Notes under the pieces: model-generated | Told to the model about the DNA's origin: nothing | Seen by the model: the letters and a program-made list of their open reading frames with translations, nothing else | The model's database searches: none | Source of the DNA: a virus | Direction: 5' to 3' (one strand) | IMG/VR virus record: IMGVR_UViG_3300023175_000028 | Coordinates: 1 to 64,000 of that record | Length of the DNA: 64,000 nt | Shown here: positions 23,720-35,600 of the stretch, piece by piece | Numbering within the stretch: position 1 is the first letter of the stretch | Layout of the letters: the number at the start of each line of letters is the position of its first letter | Translations under genes and position numbers: made by a program

Positions 23720-24021
23720 TGGCAAAATATTCAGAATCAAGTCCTTGGAAAGATACAAGAGAAATAAGCGGACAATATCTTGGCATATTAAGCATTAGAC
23801 CAGTTCCGTCTGAATCAGATGACATCGAATATGAAATTGGTCCGCAGTATACATATAGACCAGATCTATTAGCATACGACTTATATGATGATCGTAATCT
23901 GTGGTGGGTATTTGCTCAAAGAAATATGGATGTTCTTAAAGATCCAGTGTATGACTTTATTGCAGGTACAAAAATTTATCTACCTAAAAAATCAAATCTA
24001 ATAACAGAATTCGGAGTTTAA
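23719..24021 (+). CDS. 53: Baseplate wedge protein gp53-like
   Basis: 100 residues, about half of T4 gp53 (196). The motif LLAYDLYDDRNLWWVFAQRN followed by DFIAGTKIYLP is the LysM-like core of the gp53/baseplate wedge family. The first codon overlaps the previous stop (TAATG). gp53 links wedges around the hub; gene order, next to hub genes, agrees. Confidence 0.8.
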   Translation: MAKYSESSPWKDTREISGQYLGILSIRPVPSESDDIEYEIGPQYTYRPDLLAYDLYDDRNLWWVFAQRNMDVLKDPVYDFIAGTKIYLPKKSNLITEFGV

Positions 24022-24022
24022 T

Positions 24023-26806
24023 ATGCCCGAACCTCAAAATCAACAAGAACGTTTAAGACTCGCAGGGATAGATTCAGAAGACGTAGCCGAGCAAGGCGGC
24101 CTAAGTGAAGCATTGGCTCAGCCAGTTGTTCAATCGGCTAATATTACTCTTGATGGTTTAGGACAAGCACTTTCGGGACCTATGGCAGACGTTAAAGGTG
24201 CAATTAAATCTTTAGATAGACTTGGAGATGTAGTTAAAAATCCAGGAGCAGCCTTAGGAAATGCTATTGGCGGCGAATTTGGAAATATAGTAAGTGGACT
24301 ATTAAGCGGTTCTGGGATAGCGTTTGGCGGCGGGATACAAAAAAATCCTTTGAGCAGATTTGCAAGTTATAATAATATTTTTACATTAGGAGTTTTGTCT
24401 ACAGCAGAAGTTAATAACCCAGATTTAACTTATAGAAAAAGAGGCCCAAGCATTGTTATTTTAAAATCTGGCGGTACTGGAGGAAATCAAGTTAAAACAC
24501 CTTTAGAAAAGGCAGCAGGAATTACAGGTGAATACTTTATTGATGATGTTGAAATTGGTTGCTTAATAGCTCCTAATCCAAAAACTAAACAAACAAATGC
24601 TACTAATATTAGTTTTAGAGTAATGGAACCTTATTCAATGGGTCAATTTTTAAAAGCAATGCATTCCGCGGCAATCCAAGGCGGATACAAAAATTACTTA
24701 GATGCACCATACCTTTTACAAATTGAATTTATTGGCTGGGACGATAATGGAAGACCTGTAAACGACTCTCGTTCTCGCCGAATGTTTCCTCTTAAATTTT
24801 CTAACGTAACATTTGATGTTGACGAAAACGGAAGTAACTACGAAGTTACTGCTATACCTTGGCATGAGCAAGCACTTACTGACGAAAGACAGCAAACTCC
24901 TAATGATACTGATATAAAAGGAACAACACTCCTTGAGCTTTTACAAACAGGACCTGAAAGTTTATCAACAATACTTAATACAAGAGAGCAAGAACAAGTT
25001 CAAGCAGGTAACAAAAAAGTTGCAGACGAATATGTTATTATGTTTCCTAAAGAATTAGCTTCAGCAACATCTCCAGGAGCAGAACAAACTGAGTCTAATC
25101 AAGGTGCAACTACATCAAGCACTCCGGCAAACGGCAGTGCAAGCGGTAATGCATCATCTGAAGAAAGAAATCAAGAATTATTTGATCAATTAACAGGTAC
25201 GACTGGCGGCGATGTACCAGAAGATTTTGATGCTGAAGTTAGTAAAATTTTAGGCATTGTTGTTCGTCGAAGTCAGTTAGGAGAATCTATTAGAGAATCA
25301 GCTGAAAAAGAAGAAAACGTTAATGCTATTGGCAAAAGTAAAATTGTAAAAAGTTTCTTAGATGAAGGAACACAGTTTTTTGGTAAACCGGCATTTGTAG
25401 AAAACGAGGAAAATCCTGGAAATCTTAATAGAGCATTAATTCAAACTTCGGATGAAGGTCGACGAATAAACTTTAAACAAGGTACACGAGTACAAGATAT
25501 TATTGAAGAAGCAATACTTATTTCAGAATACGGAAGACAATTTCCAACACAATCACCTGACTCTAATGGCATGAAACAATGGTTTAGAATAGAAAGTGAT
25601 GTTTTTGCAATACCGGGAAATGACAATGTTGCACAAACAGGAACACAAGCAAAAATTTATGTTTATAAAGTTGTTCCGTTTCAAGTGCAAACATCAAGAC
25701 TTACTTCGCCAACTCAGTCTCCAGCAGGATTTGCAGGATTACGAAATCAGGCTGTAAAAAAATATGATTACATCTATACTGGCGAAAATGACGACATTAT
25801 AAATTTTGATATCAATATTAATACAGCATTCTTTAATGCTCTTAATGGCGATTTTGGTCAGTTAACACAGTCACAAAAAACACAAGGTTCTGGCGGAACT
25901 GTTGCATCACCGGATGCGCCTGTACACGGAGCCGCAGACGGCGACGAATCTAATTCTTCTTCTGCTGGCGTTTCTGGAGCACAATCTGTTCCAAGTACAA
26001 ATACAGGAGAATCAGGTTCAGGACCGCAAAATCATCCAGAAACGCAAGTTGCAAGATCTTTTAATGATTCAATTGTAAATTCTAATACAGATTTAGTTAG
26101 TGTAGAATTAGAAATTTGGGGCGATCCTTACTATATTGCAGACAGCGGAATGGGAAATTATAGTGCAGGCAACGATTTAGGAAAAATTAATTTAACCACT
26201 GATGGCACTATGAATTATCAAAATGGTGAAGTTGATATAGAATTAAACTTTAGAACTCCAATTGATATAAGAGATCACGGGTCAATGAAATTTCCAGCAG
26301 GCGCTACAAAAGCGATCGGCGCTTTTAGTGGATTATATCAAGTAACACAGGTTACAAATAGTTGGAGTGGTAATCAATTTAAACAAACATTAAAAACAAT
26401 TAGAAGAAGGAACCAGCCTGAAGACACTGGTGTTGTACCTCTTGATATTGCAATTGAAGCAGTAATTGAAAAAGGTATTGATGCAATTATTTCGCCTTTG
26501 GCTTCAGCTCCGGTAGCCGCGTTTAATGGTGCACTTCAAGATATTCAAGGTGAAATTGATGCGGCAGCGGCAACATTATCAACTGGTTTAGGAGGTGCTC
26601 TTGCTAATGGAGCAGTAGCACTTGACGCAGGAATTAACGAAGTAACTGGAAACTTAGCCGCAGCCTTAAAAGAAAATATTCCCACTATTCCTTCTCTTGA
26701 TGTAGAAGGTTCGTTAAGTAGTGCATTAAGTGAAACACCTGTAAATGTTACAAATACTACAACAGATGCTCAGGGCGAAATTGATGATTTTGCAGAAGGA
26801 CTATAA
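24023..26806 (+). CDS. Baseplate hub protein, gp27-like, enlarged
   Basis: 927 residues (T4 gp27: 391). Residues about 150-300 (GEYFIDDVEIGCLIAPNPKT, SMGQFLKAMHSAAIQGGY, PYLLQIEFIGWDDNGRP) and 690-790 (VELEIWGDPYYIADSGMGNY, YQVTQVTNSWSGNQFKQTL) match hub-type tail proteins that form a trimeric torus with gp5. Between them is a Ser/Gly/Asn-rich linker (about 625-675), and the last 130 residues are alanine-rich. It sits directly upstream of gp5, as expected for its partner. Assignment is by these motifs and position. Confidence 0.7.
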   Translation: MPEPQNQQERLRLAGIDSEDVAEQGGLSEALAQPVVQSANITLDGLGQALSGPMADVKGAIKSLDRLGDVVKNPGAALGNAIGGEFGNIVSGLLSGSGIAFGGGIQKNPLSRFASYNNIFTLGVLSTAEVNNPDLTYRKRGPSIVILKSGGTGGNQVKTPLEKAAGITGEYFIDDVEIGCLIAPNPKTKQTNATNISFRVMEPYSMGQFLKAMHSAAIQGGYKNYLDAPYLLQIEFIGWDDNGRPVNDSRSRRMFPLKFSNVTFDVDENGSNYEVTAIPWHEQALTDERQQTPNDTDIKGTTLLELLQTGPESLSTILNTREQEQVQAGNKKVADEYVIMFPKELASATSPGAEQTESNQGATTSSTPANGSASGNASSEERNQELFDQLTGTTGGDVPEDFDAEVSKILGIVVRRSQLGESIRESAEKEENVNAIGKSKIVKSFLDEGTQFFGKPAFVENEENPGNLNRALIQTSDEGRRINFKQGTRVQDIIEEAILISEYGRQFPTQSPDSNGMKQWFRIESDVFAIPGNDNVAQTGTQAKIYVYKVVPFQVQTSRLTSPTQSPAGFAGLRNQAVKKYDYIYTGENDDIINFDININTAFFNALNGDFGQLTQSQKTQGSGGTVASPDAPVHGAADGDESNSSSAGVSGAQSVPSTNTGESGSGPQNHPETQVARSFNDSIVNSNTDLVSVELEIWGDPYYIADSGMGNYSAGNDLGKINLTTDGTMNYQNGEVDIELNFRTPIDIRDHGSMKFPAGATKAIGAFSGLYQVTQVTNSWSGNQFKQTLKTIRRRNQPEDTGVVPLDIAIEAVIEKGIDAIISPLASAPVAAFNGALQDIQGEIDAAAATLSTGLGGALANGAVALDAGINEVTGNLAAALKENIPTIPSLDVEGSLSSALSETPVNVTNTTTDAQGEIDDFAEGL

Positions 26807-26809
26807 TAT

Positions 26810-28681
26810 ATGGTAGATAAGGTTAATACTAATCAACAAGAACGTACATCCAGTGCTGGGTTTAAAGAAAAATTCCCTTCGCAACCTTGTATTGCTATTG
26901 TAAGAAATCATTTAGATAGCACATTTATGGGAAGTTTAGAAGTTGAACTATTAACAAAAAGTAATTCTGGTAACTCTACTAATGCCCCAGGACAATTATT
27001 AGTAGTCAAATATTTAAGTCCTTTTATGGGTGTTACATCACTTAATGGTACAACTGCAAACGAAGGAGCACAAAATAGTCAACGTAGTTATGGTTTCTGG
27101 GGAGTACCACCAGACATTAATTCAAAAGTTCTTGTAGTATTTGCAGAAGGCGGACAAGGATTTTGGATAGGATGTATTCCCGAAGAACATGTTAATATAA
27201 TGACGCCAGATAGTTATGTTTCAAGTACATACAACGATACTGATCGTACTAAAAAATTACCTGTTGTAGAATATAACAAAAAGGTAGAAACAGGTCAAGG
27301 GCGTAACAGTACTAAATTTATAAAACCTGTAAACAAAGATGTATTAGATATTCTAACAGCACAAGGCCTTAACAGCGACGAAGTTAGAGGAACAACAAGT
27401 TCAAGTTCGAGAAGAGAACTACCGAGCAATGTTGTTGGACTAAGCAGTCCTGGACCAGCAGATCGCCGTCCAGGTGCACCAAGGGTGCAATATGGGGAAA
27501 ACTTTGCACAAACACCAATGCCGCAAAACCGTTTAGGTGGAACAAGTTTAGTAATGGATGACGGAGATACAACTTTACTAAGAACAGTACCAGCAAAGGA
27601 TGGCGCACCTGTATATAAGAATGTAGAAGCCGGCGAAACTGGAGGTGATCCTACACTACCTCATAATGAACTTTTTAGAATTCGAACAAGAACAGGTCAT
27701 CAAATATTAATGCATAATACTGAAGATTTGATTTATATTGCAAATGCAAGAGGAACAACTTGGGTAGAATTAACAGCAAATGGAAAAATTGATATCTATG
27801 CAAAGGATAGTGTCAATGTTCATAGTGAAACAGATATAAACATTAAAGCTGATAAAAATATTAATATTGAAGCAGGTGAAGACATTAACTTAAAAGCAGG
27901 TAAAAACGGAAATCTTACAGCCGCTGAAAATACAAATATACGATCAAAACATCATTATGAAACAGCCGATCGTATTGATATGAACGGACCAGAAGCAACA
28001 GAAGCTCAAGCATCTCAGAGAGTTCCAGAACACGAACCTTGGGCAGGACACGAAAATTTACATAATTCTACAGTAACTACTCCAGATACATTTAGTCAAA
28101 GTAGTACAAGACCTGCTGATTCACAGCCTAATCAGCAAACACCAGATCAAGAACAAGATGAAATTGATGCAGCCGCAGATGATCTTGACGGAGACGGAGT
28201 TGAAGCAACTGAAACAACTACAGGAGTGCCAGCAGAAGTTACTTCTGCCGCAGAAGCAGTTCAAGAAAGTTTAAGTATTTCTTCTGTAGGTGATTTAGTA
28301 AATGCAGTAGTAAGCACTGCTGAAAAAATTACACACGGAATTGGACAAGCAATAGTTGGAACTATTGATGCAATAGCAGGACCAAGTTTTTTAACAAACA
28401 TTAAAAATGTTGGCGGCGAAATAATTCAAGATGTATCAACAGCGGCCGGAGATTTATTAAATTTAAGAACAACACTTGCTAAAGGACAGTTACCTACACC
28501 TATAAATCCAGCCAATAGTGCTGAAAGTTTATTTGGCGGACCTGAAGATAGACAATTAATAGCCGATGTTGGAGCAGGAAAATATAGCAATGGCGAAACA
28601 GTTACTATGTCTAATGGTGATAGATTGCGTGTAACAGAAGAAGATGGAAAATTTAGTTTAGTGAATTTTAATGTAGGTTAA
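26810..28681 (+). CDS. 5: Baseplate central spike gp5, without lysozyme domain
   Basis: 623 residues (T4: 575). Residues about 25-135 form the OB-fold (CIAIVRNHLDSTFMGSLEVE, YGFWGVPPDINSKVLVVFAE, QGFWIGCIPEE). From about 298 to 390 are short repeats of the type NINIEAGE / DINLKAGK / NGNLTAAE, the eight-residue unit of the gp5 beta-helical needle. The T4 lysozyme domain that lies between these parts is absent: no E-x8-D-x5-T pattern is seen. A Gln/Asp/Thr-rich C-terminal part follows. The murein-cleaving activity must reside elsewhere or be dispensable. Confidence 0.88.
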   Translation: MVDKVNTNQQERTSSAGFKEKFPSQPCIAIVRNHLDSTFMGSLEVELLTKSNSGNSTNAPGQLLVVKYLSPFMGVTSLNGTTANEGAQNSQRSYGFWGVPPDINSKVLVVFAEGGQGFWIGCIPEEHVNIMTPDSYVSSTYNDTDRTKKLPVVEYNKKVETGQGRNSTKFIKPVNKDVLDILTAQGLNSDEVRGTTSSSSRRELPSNVVGLSSPGPADRRPGAPRVQYGENFAQTPMPQNRLGGTSLVMDDGDTTLLRTVPAKDGAPVYKNVEAGETGGDPTLPHNELFRIRTRTGHQILMHNTEDLIYIANARGTTWVELTANGKIDIYAKDSVNVHSETDINIKADKNINIEAGEDINLKAGKNGNLTAAENTNIRSKHHYETADRIDMNGPEATEAQASQRVPEHEPWAGHENLHNSTVTTPDTFSQSSTRPADSQPNQQTPDQEQDEIDAAADDLDGDGVEATETTTGVPAEVTSAAEAVQESLSISSVGDLVNAVVSTAEKITHGIGQAIVGTIDAIAGPSFLTNIKNVGGEIIQDVSTAAGDLLNLRTTLAKGQLPTPINPANSAESLFGGPEDRQLIADVGAGKYSNGETVTMSNGDRLRVTEEDGKFSLVNFNVG

Positions 28682-28688
28682 ATACAAT

Positions 28689-29141
28689 ATGAGCACAACA
28701 GAAAAAAATATTTACAAGCAAATAGTAGTACCGGGTAATCAGTCACAAAACGAAGTTCCGGAGCAGAGAGCATATAGAGGAATTAGTACTGTTGATCCTG
28801 ATGCTTCTGATTTTGTGCTTTATGATATTGCTTTAATAAAACAAGATATTATTAATCATTTTCATATTAGACAAGGTGAAAAATTAAGTGATCCGGGATT
28901 TGGTACAATTATTTGGGACGTTTTGTTCGAGCCATTAACAGATCAATTAAAAGAAGCAATAGCTAATAACGTTACTCGAATAATTAACTACGATCCTCGA
29001 GTATCTGTTGAAGAAGTAGTAGTAGATAGTTATGAAAGCGGAATACAAATAGAGTGTACATTAACTTATAAACCATATAATATTTCTGAAAGTATGAAAA
29101 TGAAGTTTGATGAAGATGCAGGCTTTGCAGTTAGAAATTAA
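28689..29141 (+). CDS. 25: Baseplate wedge protein gp25
   Basis: 150 residues (T4: 132). The GPW/gp25 family core is clear: HFHIRQGEKLSDPGFGTIIW, DVLFEPLTDQLKEAIANNV, INYDPRVSVEEV. gp25 is the sheath-initiating wedge component. It is placed between gp5 and gp6, a common order in marine T4-like phages. Confidence 0.95.
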   Translation: MSTTEKNIYKQIVVPGNQSQNEVPEQRAYRGISTVDPDASDFVLYDIALIKQDIINHFHIRQGEKLSDPGFGTIIWDVLFEPLTDQLKEAIANNVTRIINYDPRVSVEEVVVDSYESGIQIECTLTYKPYNISESMKMKFDEDAGFAVRN

Positions 29142-29161
29142 GTGCGTATATAATTTAAAAA

Positions 29162-29170
29162 AATAAATAC
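29162..29170 (+). promoter_or_regulatory. Late promoter box (AATAAATAC)
   Basis: AATAAATAC, 20 nt before the gp6 ATG in the 49-nt gap after gp25. Confidence 0.7.
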
Positions 29171-29190
29171 ACTATAACGAGGAAAGCAAC

Positions 29191-32100
29191 ATGTCATCAA
29201 CAGATAGACAAAACAGATTATTATTAGCGGAAGATTGGAAAAGAATCTATCAGTCATTTCGCAATGCAGATTTTAAGTCTTATGATTTTGATAATCTAAG
29301 ACGCACAATGATTTCTTACTTACGTGAGAATTACCCAGAAGATTTTAACGATTATATTGAAAGTTCAGAATATCTGGCACTTATTGATATGATTGCTTTC
29401 TTAGGTCAAAATATTGCTTTCCGTATTGACCTAAATGCCCGTGAAAACTACTTAGAATTAGCAGAGCGCCGTGAGAGTGTACTACGTTTAGCAAGATTGC
29501 TTTCCTACAATGCTAAACGTAATAGAGCAGCCAACGGCTTACTAAGAATTGAAGCAGTAAGTACTACAGAAGAATTAACAGATTCTAACAATATTAATTT
29601 AGAAAACCAAACAATTCAATGGAACGACCCTTCTAATCCAGATTGGTACGAACAGTTTATTAGAGTTATAAATGCTTCGCTGCCAGTTAACGGAACATAC
29701 GGTAGACCTATTAAAAAAGGTACTGTAAATGGTATTCCTACAGAACAATATAGAATGAATAGTACAAATACTGACGTTCCTGCTTATAGTTTTACTAAAA
29801 CAGTTGACGGCAAATCAGTACCATTTGAAATTGTTTCTACAGATATTAACGACGGATCTATTGCAGAAGAAGCACCTTTTCCAGGAAATAATTTTGCATT
29901 TCTTTATAGAGAAGATGGCCGAGGAGTAGCAAGCTCTAATACAGGATTTTTTGCACACTTTAGACAAGGTAAAATGGATCAAGGACAATTTAATGTTTCT
30001 AATCCTTCTACAAGTCAAGTTGTTGCTATTGATGCAAGAAATATTAATGAAACAGACGTTTGGCTTTATAAGTTAGATAGTTTAGGTAATGAACAAGAGT
30101 TATGGTCTAAAGTTGATACAGTTGAAGGCAATAATGTTATCTATAATAGCCTTAATAAAAATATAAGAAATATTTACAGTGTTCTTACACGAATTGAAGA
30201 CCGAATTAGTTTAATTTTTAGTGACGGTGTTTTTGGAAATTTACCGCAAGGAAATTTCCGAGTATTTTATCGTACAAGTAAAAATCAAAGACTTATTATT
30301 ACTCCAGATAATTTAAAAGGAATTGCAGTTCGTATTCCTTACATATCCAGAGCAGGTAAAACAGAAACTGTTACACTAACATTTGCATTGAAATATACAG
30401 TTGACAATTCGTCAATTTCAGAGTCTAATGCAAGTATTAAAAGAAATGCACCATCAACTTATTATACACAAAATAGAATGGTTACGGGAGAAGACTATCA
30501 ATTAGGACCTTTAACTGTAAGCCAAGAAATTGTAAAAGCAAAAAGTGTAAATAGAACTTCCAGTGGAATTAGTAGATTTTTTGATCTTGTTGATGCAACC
30601 GGAAAATATTCTACAACTAATCTATTTGGCACAGACGGTGCAGTATATAAAGATTACCTATCAATAAAAAACAGTTTTACATTTGATAATTTAACAGATA
30701 TTGAAGGACAAATAGTAAACACAGTACAACCTATTTTATCAAGTATTAATATAAGAAATTATTACTATGATCAATTTCCAAAAATTTTAATTGAAGATTT
30801 AGGAGCAACATGGGTTCCATTAAGTAGCGATACTAATTATTTTACAGGACGTTTAGAAAACGCCGCAGGAGTATTAGTTAAAGTAGGCACATTTACAGGT
30901 TCTAATATGAAATTTGTAAAAGCAAATTCGTTACTTAAATTTGTTCCACGTGACGGTTATCATTTTCTTAATGGTAAAGAAGAACCAGGAGAACCAGATT
31001 ATAGAGGCGGCACAAATTATAAATGGGTTAAAGTTGTTAGCGTTATTGGAGATGGAACAGAACAGCAATTAGACGGCACTGGACCAATTCTATTTAATGA
31101 TGAAATTCCAGCTAATTCAAAATTAGTTGAAATACGAACAGCATTACCTTCAACACTTACAGATGATGTACAATCTCAAGTAACAAATCAAATTTTTGCA
31201 TATAAAACCTTTGGCTTAAGATATTCAAGAAACGACGGAGAGTGGAGAGTTATAACAGAAAATAACTTAGACGCAAGCGGTAATTTTAGCACAGGTAAAA
31301 CTGGAGATACAACAAACCAGCAATTAGACGCCAGTTGGCTATTAAAGTTTAACACAGACGGCGAAAAATATACAATAACTCATAGAGCTATGAGATATGT
31401 TTTTGAAAGTGATAAAGATATACGTTTTTATTATGATTCAAGCGACAAAATTTTTAATAACAAAACTGGAAAAATTGTAAAAGATAAAATTAATGTTTTA
31501 AACATAAACACTAAGCCTGATAGTAGTGAACCGTTTAACTTAGATTATACTTGGGAAATTGTCGAGGAATATCGTGATGCAGAAGGCTATGTAGATAGTA
31601 AAAAAATTCAAGTTAGTTTCTTTGATGATGATTCCGACGGTGTTGTTGATAATCCAGAAATTTTTGATGACATTGTAGATGAAACTACAAATCCAATAGA
31701 TAAAGTTGTAGTACAAAAGAAAATTACAACAACCGACGGCGTAGAAGATTATGTTTATATTGACAAAAACAGTATTAATTTAAAAATACTTGAAACTAAA
31801 GAAAGTCTCGGAGCATTAAGTGCGTATGATGATCAAACGGTATTTTATTATATTAAGGAAGATATTTTTGAAGTACTTAACGGAACTACCAGCACATTGT
31901 CAATAACAACTGATTATAAAGCAAACATTGGCAGAGACGGATTAAAATTTCAATATATACATGCCGCAGATCAAAATAGTAGAATTGACCCAAGTGCAAG
32001 TAATATAATAGATACATATCTTTTAACCAGAGGTTATGATACAGAATTCCGTAAATGGATTGATGATGCTATAGCAGAAAAACCACTTCCTCCAAGTAGT

Positions 32101-32646
32101 GACACTTTATATTTGACCTATGCATCAGATCTTAATAAAATTAAATCACTTAGTGACGAAGTTATCTATCATCCAGTTAAGTACAAAGTACTATTTGGAA
32201 ATAAGGCGTCTACAGATTTGCAAGCTACATTTAAAGTTGTTAAAAACCCAGACTTAGTGTTAAACGATAACGAAATTAAATCAGAAGTTATCAGTGCAAT
32301 TAATAAATTCTTTGCATTAGATAATTGGGACTTTGGAGAAAGATTCTACTTTAGCGAATTATCAACATATGTAATGAATCAACTGGCGCCAAAAGTTGTT
32401 ACTTTTGTAATTGTTCCGGTACAAGAAGATCAAACATATGGTTCTTTACAAGAAATTAAATCTGAATCAGATGAAATTTTTATCAGCGGTGCAACAGTGC
32501 AGGATATTGAAATGATTGATGCTATTACAGCAGGAAGATTAAAGGCATCAGGTGCCTTAACTACAGGAATAGAAAATTCTACTACTGGAATACAGAGTAG
32601 TACATCTATTATTAGTACAGACAACAGTGGAGGTCTTAGTTACTAA
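29191..32646 (+). CDS. 6: Baseplate wedge protein gp6
   Basis: 1,151 residues, nearly twice T4 gp6 (660). The N-terminal 110 residues (YIESSEYLALIDMIAFLGQN, IAFRIDLNARENYLELAERR, ESVLRLARLLSYNAKRN) are the gp6/baseplate-J-like core that dimerises to hold the wedges in a ring. Additional beta-rich domains fill residues about 400-950, and the C-terminus (NWDFGERFYFSELSTYVMNQ, FVIVPVQEDQTYG) is again of gp6 type. Start has GAGGAAAGC upstream. Overlaps the next gene by one base (TAATG). Confidence 0.92.
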   Translation: MSSTDRQNRLLLAEDWKRIYQSFRNADFKSYDFDNLRRTMISYLRENYPEDFNDYIESSEYLALIDMIAFLGQNIAFRIDLNARENYLELAERRESVLRLARLLSYNAKRNRAANGLLRIEAVSTTEELTDSNNINLENQTIQWNDPSNPDWYEQFIRVINASLPVNGTYGRPIKKGTVNGIPTEQYRMNSTNTDVPAYSFTKTVDGKSVPFEIVSTDINDGSIAEEAPFPGNNFAFLYREDGRGVASSNTGFFAHFRQGKMDQGQFNVSNPSTSQVVAIDARNINETDVWLYKLDSLGNEQELWSKVDTVEGNNVIYNSLNKNIRNIYSVLTRIEDRISLIFSDGVFGNLPQGNFRVFYRTSKNQRLIITPDNLKGIAVRIPYISRAGKTETVTLTFALKYTVDNSSISESNASIKRNAPSTYYTQNRMVTGEDYQLGPLTVSQEIVKAKSVNRTSSGISRFFDLVDATGKYSTTNLFGTDGAVYKDYLSIKNSFTFDNLTDIEGQIVNTVQPILSSINIRNYYYDQFPKILIEDLGATWVPLSSDTNYFTGRLENAAGVLVKVGTFTGSNMKFVKANSLLKFVPRDGYHFLNGKEEPGEPDYRGGTNYKWVKVVSVIGDGTEQQLDGTGPILFNDEIPANSKLVEIRTALPSTLTDDVQSQVTNQIFAYKTFGLRYSRNDGEWRVITENNLDASGNFSTGKTGDTTNQQLDASWLLKFNTDGEKYTITHRAMRYVFESDKDIRFYYDSSDKIFNNKTGKIVKDKINVLNINTKPDSSEPFNLDYTWEIVEEYRDAEGYVDSKKIQVSFFDDDSDGVVDNPEIFDDIVDETTNPIDKVVVQKKITTTDGVEDYVYIDKNSINLKILETKESLGALSAYDDQTVFYYIKEDIFEVLNGTTSTLSITTDYKANIGRDGLKFQYIHAADQNSRIDPSASNIIDTYLLTRGYDTEFRKWIDDAIAEKPLPPSSDTLYLTYASDLNKIKSLSDEVIYHPVKYKVLFGNKASTDLQATFKVVKNPDLVLNDNEIKSEVISAINKFFALDNWDFGERFYFSELSTYVMNQLAPKVVTFVIVPVQEDQTYGSLQEIKSESDEIFISGATVQDIEMIDAITAGRLKASGALTTGIENSTTGIQSSTSIISTDNSGGLSY

Positions 32647-35600
32647 TGGCTTATAATGATGATCAAAAACCGCAAAATTTACCAGCAGGAAACACTACTC
32701 CTCGTAGAAAAAGTGCTGATCACTTACCTCGATATTTTAGAACAAATGTAAACAATAAGTTTTTATCGGCTACAGTTGATCAATTAATTCAGCCTGGTGT
32801 TGCTGAAAAACTAAACGGATATTATGGTCAAAAAAATGCTAAAGGATACCAAAAAGGCGACTTTTATATAGGTGATGTTTCTAAATCAAGAGAAGATTAT
32901 CAACTTGAGCCAGTATCACTTGTTAAAGACGATCTTAATAATATAGATTTTTATGCAGATTATAACGATTATATTAATCAATTAAATTCGTTAGGATCTG
33001 CAATTGATGATCATAGTGTTTTAAATAGACAAGAATATTATGCATGGAATCCACATATTGATTGGGATAAATTTGTAAATTTTCGAGAATATTATTGGCT
33101 ACCTAATGGTCCGCAAACTATACAAATTGCTGGAGAAACTGACGAGGTAACTAAAACATATCAAGTAACCAGTGTTAACAACGGTGAACATTATGGATAT
33201 GTATTCAATCCAGACGGTCAAACTCAAAATCCAACATTAACGTTATATAGAGGTGTTACTTATAGATTTGAAATTGATGCATCAGGAAATCCGCTATCTT
33301 TTAGAACAAGAAAAGAAACAGCACCAATATTTAGACCAAACATAAGTTATTTTAGAGGAGACAAAGTACAATATGAAGGCTCAATATATTTGTGTACTGA
33401 TAATCACAATGCAGGTAATGAGCTTGACATAGAATTTTGGGATTTAGACACTACATTTAATTTAACTACTAATGTTTCTGCACAAAGTATTGATAATGGA
33501 GTTATTGAATTAACTTTAGATGCAAGTACGCCTAATTTAATTTACTATATGTCAGATAATGATGTATTTGCCAGTGGAACAATTAATGTATTAGACTTAG
33601 TAGAAGCATCGTCTATTAATGTTGAACAAGAAATTTTAAAATTAAAAACTTATACTACAGGAACTGGAGTATCGTTGTCAAATGGTATGAAAGTAGAATT
33701 TGTAGGAAATGTAACACCTGAAAAGTATGCAGAAGGTGCATGGTATGTAGAAGGAGTAGGTTCTGAAATTGATTTAATATCAGAAGTTGATTTAAGTACA
33801 CCGAGTGCATATACTGATGATATAGAAATAGGATTTGATAATGACGAAAACGGCTTTGGAGTTTTACCGTTTTCCGAAGCAGTTGGATATCCATTAAACA
33901 AAGATTACCTTACTATAAACAGAGGAAGTCGAGACGGAAACTTATGGTCTAAATATAATAGATGGTTTCACAAAGATGTTATTGAAAAATCAGCAGAAGC
34001 AAACAAACAAGTATCTAACATTGATCAAAGTCAACGTGCAACACGACCTATTATTGAGTTTAACGCTAATTTAAAATTATATAATTTTGGAACTAAAAGA
34101 AAACTAACAATAGACTTAGTTGACTCTTTTACTAAAGATGTTTTTAGTACTATTGAAGGCTCTGTAGGTTATAATATTGACGATGTTGATGTTACTAACG
34201 GAATGAGAATTCTGTTTACAGCAGATCCAGATCCACGAGTTTACGGAAAAATATTTGAAGTTAAATTTATAACTTTCCAAAACAAGAGACAAATTACATT
34301 ACAAGAAACTGAAGACACAGACCCATTACTTAACGAAGTATTATTATGTAATCAAGGTACTGTTAATAGAGGTAGAATGTTATGGTTCGATGGAAGTGTT
34401 TGGAAATTAGCACAACAAAAAACTGAGATTAACCAAGCACCTCTTTTTGACGTGTTTGACGAAAACGGAAATAGTTATTCAGATACAGAAGTATTTGATT
34501 CTACAACATTTGCTGGAACAAAAATATTTTCTTATGCACAAGGGTATGGAGCAAATGATACAGAGTTAGGATTTCCGTTAGAATACAGATCAATAGAAAA
34601 TGTAGGCGATATAGTTTTTAAATTTAACTTACTTGATGATGTTATTAATTGTGCTTATATTGGTGAAGATGTAATAACTAAACCTTTGTCAGTTGGATAT
34701 ATTAGACAATATCCTAAAAGAAATACTTGGAAAACATTAAGTGGTTGGACTAAGGCAAGTTTATTAAGTAATCAGCCCGTCATTAGACAATATATTAATG
34801 ATAACACAAGAACATTTTTTACACTTGATGTTTATGAAAATAGTGCTTTGTTAGATGACTTATGGTTAAGAGTTTTTGTTAACAATAATTTAAAATTTGA
34901 AAATACAGATTTTACTATAGGATCAGACAATAATAATAATTTAACAATTACATTTAACTATGAATTATCTGAAGGTGATGTAATTATTCTTAAAACAAGA
35001 TCGTCTGCGGAAAAAACACAATACGGCAAATATGAAATTGCAAGTAATTTAGAACGAAATCCGTTAAACCAAGATATTACAGAATTTACATTAGGTGAAG
35101 TTAACGACCATGTTGGTACTATTATAGAAGAATTGACTACGTTTTCAGGAGTGTATCCTGGATTTAGTAACCTAAGAGATTTAGGCGAAGTGTCTCAATA
35201 TGGTAAAAGAATTGTAAAACATTCGTGTCCAATAAATTTACCTTTATATCATATAGTTGATAAAGAAGCTAATATAGTTAAATCATTAAAATTTGCACGT
35301 AGAGAATACGGAAAATTTAAAAGATCCTTTTTACAAAAAGCAAATGATCTTGGATTTAGCGGCCCTGTTAAAGATCATGTTGATTTAATTTTAAACGAAT
35401 TAACAAAAGATAAAATAAAAACAATGCCGTTTTATTTTAGTGATATGGTTCCTTTTACAGGATCTGTAAGATCAACAACAGAAGTTTTAGATGAAGAAAA
35501 TAACTTCTTTGCATTAAACAAAATTTATAATTTTTCACAACCAAGTTCAGATGCAGTACAAGTGTATCTTAACGGAATTCAATTAATATTAAACAAAGAT

